From NCBI RefSeq assembly GCF_964340395.1, contig NC_135568.1, forward strand, positions 13,631,776 to 13,695,775: 64,000 nt of DNA, in the 5' to 3' direction. This DNA comes from Glandiceps talaboti. Taxonomy: Eukaryota; Hemichordata; Enteropneusta; Spengelidae. The notes under the pieces were generated by a model. The model worked only from the letters and a program-made list of their open reading frames with translations, did not search any database and was not told the DNA's origin. Made by a program: the position numbers and the translations under genes. Shown here piece by piece: positions 12,640 to 25,955 of the stretch. The first letter of the stretch is position 1. The number at the start of each line of letters is the position of its first letter.

Positions 12640-13163
12640 TTCAGACTTACAGAAAGTAAAGAGTAAATTACTCTTGCTTGCTTTGTTTATGATATGGGAT
12701 GTCAACTTCTTTAGGAAAGGAAACAATCAATGATGTTTCTCAGTATACGTACTAGTAAAGTTTTCACAATCAAAAAACTATTTTAACACAGTATATGAAC
12801 TCCTCGAGTTATGGTAACCTGTCTTTCAGTTTACAAAAATAATAAATATCCTTAACACCGAACTAATAAACTTGATCAACAATGATTCCCATGCGTTAGA
12901 GAGATATAATGCACAATTTACTGGTGGTGTGATTAGTCTCAGCCCATAAAAAAAGTAGATCTCGCCATATGGAGATCGTGTGATTACAAGTTCTAGAGTA
13001 GAATAAAAATGGGCGTCTTGATGATTTGATGATACAATGTTATATGGGGTTAGACACTTGAACGGACTCTGTATGTATTGACGTTTTTGACTTATATAAT
13101 CATGCTGCACATATAGTACTTCGAATTCGTATCTTACTTATGAATTATCATTGTAATTCTTAT
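12640..13163 (-). repeat. Dispersed repeat B, copy 1
   Basis: Matches 45600-46120 in the opposite orientation over several hundred bases. Shared blocks (one orientation) include TTGATCAACAATGATTCCC, ATGGAGATCGTGTGATTAC, GGGCGTCTTGATGATTTGA and CATGCTGCACATATAGTAC. No coding capacity was recognised. Confidence 0.75.
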
Positions 13164-13429
13164 TAAAGGTACGATGAAACGCACGTGACTCTAATAGGGA
13201 ACTTGCAAACCCGCCATGTTGAATGTTGCCCCATGGAAAATGTGATAATAATTAATAATTAGTATTGTAAACAATGTTGAGACATTGTTTGTAACCACAA
13301 ATAATCAATTCATAGTTACCCTGACCATTGTGGGAGGTTTTTTTCATCGGTAGCTCCAGATTAGGTATTACGATAACCACAGAAAATCCTATAGTCCTTT
13401 GGTATCCGAGCATGCTCAGTTTGGATTGC

Positions 13430-13680
13430 AAGTTCCCTATTGTGAAGTGAAAAAATATACATCTGTAAATTCCGACACGCTGAATGAAATCAAATGAAGC
13501 CTGTAAAAGATTGAATATCATTTCTTCTCTTTTTGCGACAAACACTTTTTCCAATATTTGTCTTGGCCATGGCCAATATAGGTGGTCTCATCAGTACAGG
13601 GGTTTTGTCAATACGAGTGGCTAGACGGCGTGTAATGACGAGACACTTACGGTACGGGTGGAACAATTATTGGGGAACGA
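13430..13680 (-). repeat. Dispersed repeat C, partial inverted copy
   Basis: The reverse complement of this stretch matches 24640-24960: CTTCTCTTTTTGCGACAAACAC, the CAGCCATGGC-like block, and CGAGTGGCTAGACG. It abuts the large inverted-repeat element, which carries related sequence. Confidence 0.6.
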
Positions 13681-13719
13681 CACATGTTTACCGTTGTAAA
13701 AAAAAATAGTTTGTAAAAT

Positions 13720-16432
13720 TATAAGTGGTATGCATAATAAAAATAGCACAGCCTCAATCCAAAAATTATACTACATTCTTTCACCGATACGAACAGAGCT
13801 ATGGCCGTGCACCTCTATCCTGGGACAGTGTCAAAGGTCATGGGTTTATTTATGTATCATGCATATGCATAATACAACAAATAGAAAAAATGACAATAGA
13901 TGTTATTCCCAAAGTTTTTCTCCGTTCAGCCATGGAAAAAGGTCCCGAGTATTTTCCGGCTGAATGGAGAAAAATATTGGACAATAACATAATTGTACCA
14001 GCACCAATAATATCAAAGAAAAACTGGGGAATTAGTTGCAATTTCCATATTTCGAACACAGCAGAACCAGTGACGTAGACACGGGTTGTCGTGACCAGAC
14101 CAGAGTGTATATTCCATATTTTGTGTTCAACTTGGTTCATGCATGGTATAATATATTGAGTATTGGTGTGTCGTTGAAAATATTAACTAATAGGTTGGGG
14201 ATATTTGTGCACCACGGCTTAGATAATAATCTATAATCTCCGATGACACAAAGAGATAACCGAAAGTTAAATCATACAGCATCAGATTCAAACCTTTGCA
14301 GTTGATTTCACACGCAGTGCACATTTAAAGCATACGATCGCCAAAAGAACTCGTTCGACTTAAATGAAAGGAAGTATCTTCAGGCATTAACATACAAAAG
14401 CCGATTTACCATATATGACCCGAGACAACTGTACCTCAGGTAGGTCAAGCCTGTCCTTGTGTCTTTCACAAGTTAATAATTGCAATCTAATTATGCAAAC
14501 TATGCACCGACTTGTACAAGAACATGACATCTATAAAGACTTTCGTCTGGTCAAGAGTGTTGGAATGCGGGCAGATTTAAACCCGAATAAAAACTTCAAT
14601 TTTGACTTCTTAATCCGGCGATGAAACAATCAATGTCTACAATTTACTTACGTTATCTTCTATAGAAAACTATTCCAGGGCAAAGTAGGGGAAATCCCTG
14701 TTTTTATATCACATTAGATATTCCTGGAATTCATAAAAGTGTGAGCATGCGTGGTGTAAAGCATCAGTGCCAGTCCTTTTGACGATTCGCGCAAACATTC
14801 GGAAACCAGTGATTCGGAACGATAACAACAGTATATCCACGTCAAACTACCGACCCACTGCAGTAACTTTCATTTGTATGGTCCGTACGTTACAGTCACC
14901 TTTGGTTGGGAAAGTAACACAGGCTGAAGACATTGATCAGGTTAGGATATTCACACAATTCTGTATCACATGTATGTAAAGTTATTACGTCATTGCTGAT
15001 AATTTGGAGCTATATGATGATGTTATCATTATGATATTCTCACTATACTCTCGATTACATACTCTAAATGGTCAGACACAGAGATAAATGGAAACGCTCC
15101 GCCTTTTTATTACGTCTTATAGAACAATTCTACTGTCTGTAACAATACTAGCTAACTACAGTCCAGTGTAACGAGATCGAACACATTTTCGAAAGTGTCC
15201 ATACTAAATATTGACATCTGTCGTATAAGAAAAGTAATCTGAAGATGTTTAATTAACGTGACATTGAAGTGATCTGAAATAGATTTTTAAAAATCATATT
15301 TACAATTTGTTAGACAGATATACACCAATGAAAATGATATGTTTTGTTTTTTGAAGGACTTGTCTACTAGCTAGCTCCATTAGCGTGTATTCTCTAAATG
15401 CAGACTTGGCAGCAATACAGCCAAATTGGCTGAACATATGAATTCATAAATGGTAGAGCTATATGTGTTCCTTCCTTTTGTGTTGTAACACTTATAATTT
15501 CATTTCCATTATGATAGTCTGATTATTTTTAGTTATTTTTCATACCAAATCGACCCCTGAATGTGACATTAGAACAACTGTTCTTTATTATACATACAGT
15601 GAGTTTGCAATTTTTTAACTTGTGAAAGACACAATGGACAGGCTTGACCTCCCTAAGGTACAGTTGTCTCAGGTCACATAAGGTAAATGGGCTTTTGTTA
15701 CATCAATGCCTGAAGATACAACCTTTCATTTATGTCGAACGAGTTCAGCGATCGCATGTTTTAAAATGTGTACTGCATGTGAAATCAACTGCGGAAGTCT
15801 AAATCTGATGCTTTATGATTTAACTTTCGGTTATCTCTTTGTGTCATCGGAGATTGTAGATTATTGTCTTAGCCGTGATGCACAAATATCCCCAACCTAT
15901 ACGTTAATATTTTCAACGACACACCAATACTCAATATATTATACCATGCACGAACCAAGTTGAACAACAAATATGGAATATATACCCTGGTCTTCTATTT
16001 CACGACAACACGTGCTGCTTTTGAGTCAAAACGTTAAAAATTACAATTACATTCCCCAATTTTTCTTTGAAATTACTGGCACTGGTATAATTATGTTATT
16101 CTCCAATATTTTCCTTCATTCAGCCGGAAAATACTTGTGACCTAAAAGTTGTCATTACGAGTCGTTAGACTAGTTATAACAAAGGCCTCTTAGGTCACCC
16201 GTATTTGCCATAGCTGAAAGCAGAAAAATATTGGGGAGTGACGTCTAATTAACATTTATTTATTTCTTGTATTATACATATGCATGATACATAAATAAAC
16301 CCAAGAGCTATGACCTTTGACACTGTCCCAGGATAGAGGTGCACGGCCATAGCTTTGCTTGTATCGGTGAAAGAATACATTGTAATTTTGGAGGAGACAT
16401 TGGGGCTTTACCATTTGTTATTTTGTATACCA
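13720..16432. mobile_element. Large inverted-repeat element, about 2.7 kb
   Basis: The arms 13720-14480 and about 15605-16432 are inverted copies of each other. Examples are CTGGGACAGTGTCAAAGGTCATG on the left against its complement near 16311-16335, GATAACCGAAAGTTAAATCAT near 14254 against 15815-15835, and GACAGG/CCTGTC blocks nearest the spacer. The outer ends share AGTGGTAT / ATACCACT. The 1.1-kb spacer has no open frame resembling a transposase. It is best read as a non-autonomous foldback element, or two inverted copies of one repeat. Parts of the arm recur at 24530-24960 and 35800-36215. Confidence 0.75.
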
Positions 16433-16865
16433 CTTCAAATAATTAAAGTAAAAAAATAATATTATAAACTAAAATTTGAACAACGGAAAAAGGCAAAATG
16501 AATGGTCGTTGAGACTTATACTAAAGCATAATCACTATGTAAGTACAGTATTATGCTATGCTGAACTTACATGTTTGTATTTACTAGCTGCAACTGGAGC
16601 GATTTTTTTTTTATTTTTATGTATAATTTTAGATATAATAACTTACTCGTAATATTGTAGGCCCTAAACAGTATTGAATTACTTGTGGGTAAATGTATTT
16701 TTACGACAGTGCACATAGTATGGTACAATAAATTCAATCAAATTGGTTATTGGATCAGCGCCCCCCCCCATCCACACATGCGATCACAAATTCAACCTGT
16801 TGCTGTTTAATGTATGGATGCAATTGACCCCTGATTAACATGTAAAATGTCCAGTAATTGGTATT

Positions 16866-17160
16866 TTAACGTGGCTATATGGATGAGGATTTGGTTCTTA
16901 TTTATTAATTTATTAAACACTTTTATCATGGAATCCTGCCTGAACAAAGCAATATGATTGACTCAATACACTGAGAAAAGCTACAAAATATGTGTAAAAC
17001 GTTTGTTATTGTACGTACGCATTTATTAATCTTTTGCAATTTATTGAGTTACAAACAAGGACTTGGCATACGTTGTTTCGCATTGATATTTCAGGTAAGA
17101 AGCCATGATGAAATTTTTATTTTATACAATCCTCACCATTATGGCCAACATTTTGCAGTT
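16866..17160. mobile_element. Palindromic MITE, family P, copy 2 (diverged)
   Basis: Starts GTGGCTATATGGATGAGGAT, has the central GTTTGTTATTGTACGTACG near 17001-17019, and ends near CAATCCTCACCATTATGGCC. It is more diverged than the copy at 4630. Confidence 0.75.
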
Positions 17161-17280
17161 GATTTTAAGTTGTCTGATTGAAATAACACTACTCAAATTA
17201 TAACTTGTATATTAAATTGTGGGACTAAAACCAAACATAATTACAGTAACAATTCATACAGCTGGTCATCAAATAAGCTT

Positions 17281-17530
17281 TATTGTGTCAGAGAAGACTC
17301 CGGTTGGGGAAATCCCCCCAAAAGAAAATATCGTCTCCATTGTTTGGTGCAAATGTTAACGGTCACGTACTGAAATTCTCTATAATTTAATTGTGTAACC
17401 TCATCATCATGATGGAATATGCTTGGGAAATAAACGGGGAAGTCCCCAAGTTGGCCAAGACGGTTTTTTTATTGCGAATTCCTGAAATTGTCCATAACTT
17501 AGAGATGTCTTATTGGAAGTGAACAGCCTA
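17281..17530 (+). repeat. Dispersed repeat D, copy 1
   Basis: Matches 56770-57050 on the other strand. Shared blocks include GAAAATATCGTCTCCATTG, AAATAAACGGGGAA, GCGAATTCCTGAAA and AGATGTCTTATTGG(A/G)AGTGA. Both copies are non-coding. Confidence 0.7.
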
Positions 17531-17984
17531 AGTCATCCATTGCTTTTGAAATTTAAGACCTACTTATTGTATTCCTCGAAGCACCCTAACGTGTCAAGAC
17601 ATGTAGCTCCATGTATATTTACTTCAGTCTGTACAAATAGTTTTAAGTGGGGGAAAGTGAGCGTTGAAGGGGCGGTCTGTCATCGTTCAGAAAAATGCGT
17701 CAGGGCCAAGGTCAAGGTATAATGGAAGAAATAATTGGTGCCAAATGCGTATATTGCGTGAATGCATACGTGTGTATGTGCATTTGTATGCGTGAATGTG
17801 TATGTGTGTTCGTTTCTGTGTACATTTTAAGTTGCACGCGCACGTGTCTCATAGTATGTGTGTTTCAACCTATGTGTTTGTCCAAACTGTCTATGTGTAT
17901 GTCCATGCCTATGTGTGTTTCTGTCTATGTGTTCCAAGGTGTATGTAAGGGTGAATGGTGCTTTGTGTGTGTGCGTGAGTACTC

Positions 17985-17985
17985 G

Positions 17986-18024
<39 letters not shown>

Positions 18025-18110
18025 ATGCAAGTATGTATGTATGTATGTATGTATGTATGTATGTATGTATGTATGTATGTATGTATGTATGTACGTACGT
18101 ACGTGTCTGT
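17985..18110. repeat. (CTGT)n(ATGT)n microsatellite
   Basis: A tract of CTGT units switches to ATGT units and ends in ACGT units. Open frames across it on both strands are repeat artefacts. Confidence 0.95.
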
Positions 18111-18550
18111 GTCTTTGTGTGTGTCCGCGTGGCACACAGAAATTATGTGATGAAATTACCTTTACAGTACTGTCGAATTTGTGGGTGGTTCACAATTATT
18201 CACAAAGATTGATTTGCATACAAAACAAATGACCATATACCTATATATGGTGACAAGTCTGTGCATAATTTCTCATGAATGTCCAATAAATTTCCTTTCA
18301 ATATATATACCTGTTTGAATTCATCATCAAACGGAAAATAAATCAATACACCTGTATATGTTTCGAGTTGTTTTAAAAATAACACTTGAATTGAATTGAA
18401 TTGAATTGAATTGAATTGAATTGCAATTTATTTCACCAGAACTTATACAGATTATTCAGATATTTACTTGGATATTTTTAAACTTTTAATCGGCAAAATA
18501 AAATCATATATATAACAACTTTGTTAAAATATACATTTTCAATTTTTCAG

Positions 18551-21500
18551 ACATCTTTACAATTACATCATCTTTACCATCCTCACCACCACCTCCACCA
18601 CCACCACCACCACCACCACCACAACCACCACCACCACCACCTGTCTACAAAATGTTCACTGAAGATCCAACACAAGGAAACAATCTTGGCTGTAAGGCCA
18701 AAATGGCAGTACTAGCTCAGTGTTTTCGTCAAATCAACGTTCAACAAGGTAGTGATACCAATTCCGTTGAAGAGGTTTTGAAAGAACTGAACGGAATGGT
18801 GGAAGATTCAGGGCCATTATTGGAAGATTGTAAGGTTATCGGTTCCGCGCTTGCAAGTGCTATTGAAGATTTAGCTGATGCAATCAGCGATGCTATAGAT
18901 CGAGCTGAAATGGTCATACAAACAGACTTCGTTAAAGACGACGAAAAAAACAACGGCGAAGACGAAGGTGGCGATTCAAATGGGAAATTGGAAAGAACGA
19001 GAAGAAAACACAAAGGTACACGAAAAAAAATGTCAATTCCCCATGCAGGTTTATACAATACTACATTACCCACCTCGTTTCCAAGTGGTACTCTCGTGTT
19101 AGTATCTTTTTTGTGTTGTGTTGTGTTGTGTTGTGTTGTGTTGTGTTGTGTTGTGTTGTGTTGTGCCATCCACCCAGCTACACATATGCATGTGAGTATG
19201 TAGGAAGGTTGAGGTTGAAGGAATTCGAAGAGGAAATCATTACGCTGGAATCCCTTGGAATTAATAGATTATTCACGTCATTCCCAGTCTAATCACACTT
19301 ATCTTATATTTCAGGCGTATTCTATTGGGTTCTATTTGGGGCGTGCGAATATTAGAACTTTTCACACGTAACCGTTAATCACGCGCGGTTGTCGTTCTGT
19401 TCCATAACATCCAGATATATTCAGGTGTTTACCAAATATGTCTTGTCTATAAATACCTTGAAAAAGAATTTTTATTCGAAACGTCGGATTACATCTATTT
19501 ATTCGGACTTTCTCGCTAGTTCCTTATGCATTTCTCTGTATGTATGTATGTATGTATGTATGTATGTATGTATGTATGTATGTATGTATGTATGTATGTA
19601 TGTGTCTCTGTGTATGTGTGTGTGTGTGTGTGTGCGTGCATGCATGCATGCATGTATGCATGTATGTATGTATGTATGCATGTATGTATGTATGTATGTA
19701 TGTATGTATATGTACGTATGTACGTACACGTACGCACGCATGCACACACACATTTACCTACCTACATACATACCTACTTACCTACCTACCTACATACATA
19801 CATACATATACATACATACATACATACATACATACATACATACATACATACACATACATACATACATACATACATATATACATACGGGTATGTCGTGCTC
19901 AAACTCTCCCTAACAAGCTTCCCCAGGAACATATGTGTACTGTATTCGCTTTCCTATTCTCAGTACTTAACTTGCCTAACTCTTTCTTACGTTATCAGGA
20001 AATCGGGATCGATCTAAAGGAGAAAGTCATAGTCAGGACGATCCGAACAGTAAAGGTATTCGACTAGATCCTCTTGTAAGACTTCGTCATAGCGCTATGA
20101 AGCTGACCAAAATTATAGATTCTGCTTTTTTGGTGGCATCAGAAATATGTGCATCGGCAGAAGAAATGGCCGACGTGAACAAGGCATTGTCTCGCAGTGC
20201 TGTCATGGCAAATGAAAAGTCAGATCAGCTCTTCGAACACGCCGAGAACTTAACCCGGGAGAGCCAGAAAGTAATTGACGTAATAAAGCGCAAAACACAG
20301 ATTGCCGATAACACTACTGAAACCTCCGCAAGTATAGCTGCCGAAGGAACCCTTTACGACGATGAAACGGTTGACTCTTTAATTGAAGAAGGAGAACGGT
20401 TGCGAAATAAGCTGTTAGATACTATGGAAACATCGAATTCATATTTGCTTGTGCTGGAGAAAGATCTGATTAAAATCGAAAAAGTGCAAACTACAGGGAT
20501 GGTGTATGAAGAGGTTGTCTTGCGAAAGTCACTTCGATCTCTTCATCGAACATTAGGTGAGAAGGGCAAAATCGAAAAGTCGCTACTGGAGGCCACACAG
20601 GACTTAAAAGTGAACATTGATCGGTTGAGAAGAACTCGAAAAAGTCTTGGAAAATCAACACTCAGGAAGAAATTATATCCTGCGAAAGAACTTTATGGCA
20701 AAGCTGTAGACATCAAGAATAGGGCATCAAGCCTAATAGACGATTTAAAGACCGTGAAAGAGAATGCAACCAAATACAATGAGGGAATGGTGACAGCAGG
20801 GCAGCTTTATAAACTTAGGGAGATACAAAGTAACGTACATAGCCAAATCCAGAAATTTTCCCCTGAATTGGATGAATTTCTGGGATTAATGCAGCAAACT
20901 GAGGCAATCCTTGAAGCAGGTAATGCAGAAGAAGGCGTGTCCAGCTGCGGTGAAAGACTCGAAACTTCGTGTACTGAACTAAACAGCTTACTTTGCATTC
21001 TCACTACAAATATTCAACAAGCCGAAGCTAATTTCGAGAGATTTATCGAGTCTGATTCAAATAAATCCAAGGTACAAGAAATGTTGGCATCAATCTCTGA
21101 TGGAAAACGAGAATTGGCATCATCTTCCAAACGGTTGAAAGAGCTTCTAATGAGCACTGTTTGCAGCCCTGAATTGGATGAATTGGCAAGGCAGACGATA
21201 CAACGAAGTGAGACGATGGCGGGGGAGCTCACAGAGAACTTGAACATTTCAAAACAACAGATGGCACATAAAAGACATTTGATCGAGAATGAATTAATCT
21301 CCCAGGCTCAAGATAACATTGATGAAGCCAAACATATGATTGAAAACATTGGGGACGTCTATAGTAGAGTGGAAGCTGCTGATCGTAGAAGTTGGCCATT
21401 GATGAGGTAAAATGATGGTAACACAAAAGATGTCGAAACTTAGCAAGAATGAATAACCAGATGTCATAATAAATAACTGGAATGTATAGAAACTTTATTT

Positions 21501-24500
21501 AGGAAACATTGTTACTGGCTTAGATATAACTGGGGAAAGAGACCATATCAATTTGGTATAGCTTAGGTTTTGACTATTTTATGGTGAACTTTCCATTCAA
21601 AAGATTTACTCCCGATACCATACGCCATACTTCAGTTGCCCACCTTCTAGTAATTTTCGAAACGGAACACTCAAGATGAGAAAAATGATGGCAAAATCTT
21701 ATGGCCATACATGAACTAATTTCTAAAAAGTGGCTAAAAAGTCACGAGTTTCTAAAAAGCATCTTGAATGGCTGATGATACCATAATCGAATCGCAATGT
21801 TTTCAAAGGAGACTGCTGCACTGGACTATCACAGCCCAAACTACAGTTGTCTCTCAATAGTGCTTCCCAGCCTCCCAGGGGTCAAAGAGTACAATTTTAT
21901 TATATGGTGTCTTTAAATAACGGAAATATGAGAAAGTACTATATATCGCACACAAAATGTCTGAAATGAGAAATACTTAATTTACTACTGGTGTTTGACT
22001 TTGGGATTTTATTTTTCTTGTCTTTTGTTCCTTAGTTTGCCAGAACAACAAAACCCACTGTGCATCATACATGTAGGAATGCAAGACAACCAAACACTAA
22101 AGAATCACGTTTCTGCGCAAATAGAAGACAACGAGGAATTGAAAGTAAATGTTGTAACCGAGGATGAGAAGCTAGTCAGTAACATTGTAAAAGTGCAGAT
22201 TGACGGCATAGCGTGCCCTTTCACACTGTGCCAACTTGGGTTTCTTGGAATTCCCTGGAAATGCGAATACAATCCACACAATTTTGACGTTCTTATCAAA
22301 GTGTACTCGGATGTGACAAGAACATGGCAGGAAATCCCCATATCAGAACCAATGAAAACGTTTAATGAACATAAGGTAAGTACTGCAGCATCAAGTTTCG
22401 TACATTCTCAAGAACATTGTGGGGCAAATATCCGAAGCAACTGCAAATATATTCGACAATCTCATACAAAAATATCTAATGGGGAAATTTGCTACAGCAT
22501 GTTACGTTCTTAAAAACATTGTGAAACAAATATCTAGGGGTAAATGCAAAATTCACAATATCCTCAACGAGTTCTTATTTGATCCCATTCTAAGTACTCC
22601 AGTGTTCAAAATAATATTCATGTGTATGCTGTATATAGTAATAAATTAGTTTTGCTTTAGAATTAGCCCAGACTCTAGGCTTGGCAGGTCTCTTCTATTT
22701 TACTTTCATAAAGAATTGGACAGCAGAAAATGGGCGCAAATTCTCAGTGATGTGACTTTAAACTTGTTAAGCTGTTGAACAGCTAAAGCTTTCAAGGCTA
22801 GCTATTAACCCAATAATTTCAAAATCTAACCTGCCCATTTGAGTCAAATGGCATTAGTAGTGCCATCACGTCATCAAAAACAACGAGAGTGGAGTTGTGT
22901 AACGTAAATTTAACTATCACATTGAGTGGTACCACAAAGTGATAGATCATGGAGGAGTTGTCGAAGTTGGGACTGTGCCATTGTAGTTTAAAATCACAAA
23001 ACCGTTGGCACTGTTCTTGATTTTGGCGTGAGTTGGTGAGACAGGTGGTAGGAAGAATCAACTAAGAGCCTAAATCTTGGCTAAGTTAATGATAAGAAAT
23101 TGATATATATCTCTCTAACCAGGAAACAGTATTTGCTGAATTACCAATACAACAGCTGTCGTCTATATCACGATATGCTGTTATCCACAGGACAAAGAAC
23201 ATCACCAAACCTTTTGGTGCCAAGGGTAGTGAAATTATCATACCCGGATGTGAGGGTAAAACAACAATCATTATTATACCAGGCAACCTACAGGGTAGAG
23301 GTCTAGTTACCATATCGGTAAGTTAATCTAAAAATTAACCCACTTGATGTTCAAACTTATCAACTTCAGATAAAAATCTCTGGTGATTTTTCTCATGAAG
23401 CACCATTCAAAATGGGGGATTTTCAAGTCCCGCATTTTGGATGGTGGGAATTGTTATGTAGGTTTTACATCTGCAAGGCAGGTTCAAGGCATACTAGTGT
23501 TTTTATACTCAAACTGGCTAAGATGAACATTTAATATTTATTTTGAGAATATTTATTGAATCGTTGTTGAAATAGTTATATTTATAAGGCAAATTCACTA
23601 AGCTGCAAAAAAGAGAATGGGCTGAACAGTGGCTTGGATATAATCATGGGTTGACCAAAACCACATATCAAATTATTCCTACTTTGACTAAAATCCTAAA
23701 ACAATCAATTCACAGAATATACTGAAACACCACACAAGGTTTTGACTGTATGTGAAAACAGTAAAATAATGACTGACCTCGGCTATATTTCAACTGAACC
23801 CCCATCTTGAATAGTTTCCAGATTGCATTGTCAAATTTAAGTTCCAGCGTGTCTAGAAAATGTCTAAGCGTAGCGCCAAACAATTCCGCCTATTGGGATT
23901 TGAATCTTCACAGGGTGATAGCAAGTCATCATAGATGCTATCACTCTCTTAACAGAGCTTGCGTTGGCACCCCCCAGGGCTGCTCAGGTGGGATGTGCTT
24001 GGCAGGATATTCCTAATAGCCATGTTTCTCTCAAAATAAAAAATGTTGTGGTTGTTCTCTTTTGCAGCTCAATAATAAATTCACTCTACCTTTTCCACAA
24101 TTTTCCAGACTTTTATCCCTGAGGACAACACTGTTCCAGACCTAATTAGACATGCACATCCGACACTGTACCGGCTTGTCTTCTCTCATCGTCCAACCGA
24201 TTTTGTCGCAATAAGAATGACATCACCAGAGCCCTGTTATTCGACTACATTAACCCAGGGAATTGATAACTATAACGTGGTATGTGTTAAGGTTGACGAC
24301 GGTTCATGGCAATTGTTGGAAATTTTAACCTCTGTGTCTACCAATAGAATGGTTGAGTTTACCCGTCGATTTGATGAACTTTATAGGTAAGGGTTGTATT
24401 TCTTCATATATATCCTCCTAATCACCAATTTCACTTTATTTTTCTGTAGGGTTGTAGCCCCAGCCAAGCTTGCGATTTAGACATTAAAGTATACTCCATG

Positions 24501-25833
24501 CCCAAGCCAAGTTGTTGGCATTGAACAGAAAATTCCAGACTCTGGTCGTTCTACGTCATTACATACCTTGACTATGTTACTGTTCAGCAGTTCTGCTCAA
24601 AATATGAGTCAAAACGTTCTATAAATCACATTTCTTTTTCCCATTTTGTCTTGAATTAAGCTCGAGGAGGTATACTTTTATAGTTCCCCAATATTTTTTT
24701 CTTCACACTGTGACACACAGTAAAAATCAACCGTAACCTAACTGTCTCATCACTACTCGTCTAGCGATTCGTATTTACAAAGCTGCTATACTGATCAGGT
24801 CACTCATATTTGCCATGGCTGAACGAAGACGAATATTGAAAAATGTGTTTGTCGCAAAAAGAGAAGAAAGTGATATTCATTCTTTTATAGGGAAATTGCT
24901 TCATGTGATTTCATTCATTCAGAGTTTCGAATCTACAGATGTATATTTTTTTGAAACTGTTCAGTAATTGGCTTGATGTACTGGAGCAGAGCTAATTTGT
25001 GTGTGAAAGGCACCAAAACACATGAAATATATATCAAAGACAGCAATTTGTAAAATAGTTGTGTAAGGGTGATAACTTCTAGGAGAAAAGGTTGACATGT
25101 TTTCATATAATAATTTATTGAGTAACATGTTCCAGGTACACAATCCTACTACTAATTTTTAATTTATTTTTGTTTACAAATGTTTTCAGACAAGTCGATG
25201 TGGCAATCATAAGTCTTGAATCACCAGTCAAGACACTACAAGATCTTCGTCGGGAGCTTCAAGATAATGAGGTTAGTGTTTCGTATACATATGAGAGAAA
25301 AAAGTAACACCTGTAGGAGTCGAACCCACGTCCCCTAAATACTAGTCCAATTTTGCGTGTGCGTCGTGGTGTTTAACATGCTATTCCGTGGCAGGTGAGA
25401 AGCCAACTCAGTAACCTTTAGCCTTTCAACCTATGGATCCAATGGATTCACAGGGTCCCTGCCTAAAGGTTTGCCAAATTAGGGATCGGTTCACTAAAGC
25501 AATGAGGATCATAACAGTACTAGTTCTCTCTTCCTTTCTCCCCGTTCATTTTTTTCTCTGTGCCTTTCACCTTATACATACATTTCCGTGTACCTGTATG
25601 AGTTCCTCTGTGTGTAAGTTTGTGTATGTCAAAGTTGGTGCTCCACTGTATTTAACGTGGAGTGTGAAAGGACGTTTGCAATTGGTTAAATTACTGTTGG
25701 ATAAGAGCATCTTGTAATCGTTTATGGGCGTTTATGAGAAATTACGTTTGTGGTTATTAATACATAGAGGATTATTTTAAAATAAAATAATGATACCAAG
25801 ATTGCTATCATTAGTAACCTTATAATTTTTTTT

Positions 25834-25870
<37 letters not shown>

Positions 25871-25880
25871 ACCAACCAAC

Positions 25881-25955
<75 letters not shown>

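Noticed and set aside
13725-14236. Open frames on both strands
   Set aside because: They fall inside an arm of the large inverted repeat and are not preserved in the other arm or in related copies.
18521-18715. Polyhistidine reading of the CCA tract
   Set aside because: Only the polyproline frame continues into the splice-consistent helical coding region.
19389-20067. Long open frames rich in Cys-Met-Tyr-Val or His-Thr-Tyr-Ile across tetranucleotide arrays (also near 17.7-18.2, 37.0-37.7 and 39.7-40.2 kb)
   Set aside because: A 4-bp repeat lacks stops in several frames on both strands; the frames cross into non-coding sequence and match no domain.
25309-25380. Functional tRNA gene
   Set aside because: T-arm and acceptor-like pairing exist but no convincing anticodon arm; listed only as tRNA-like.
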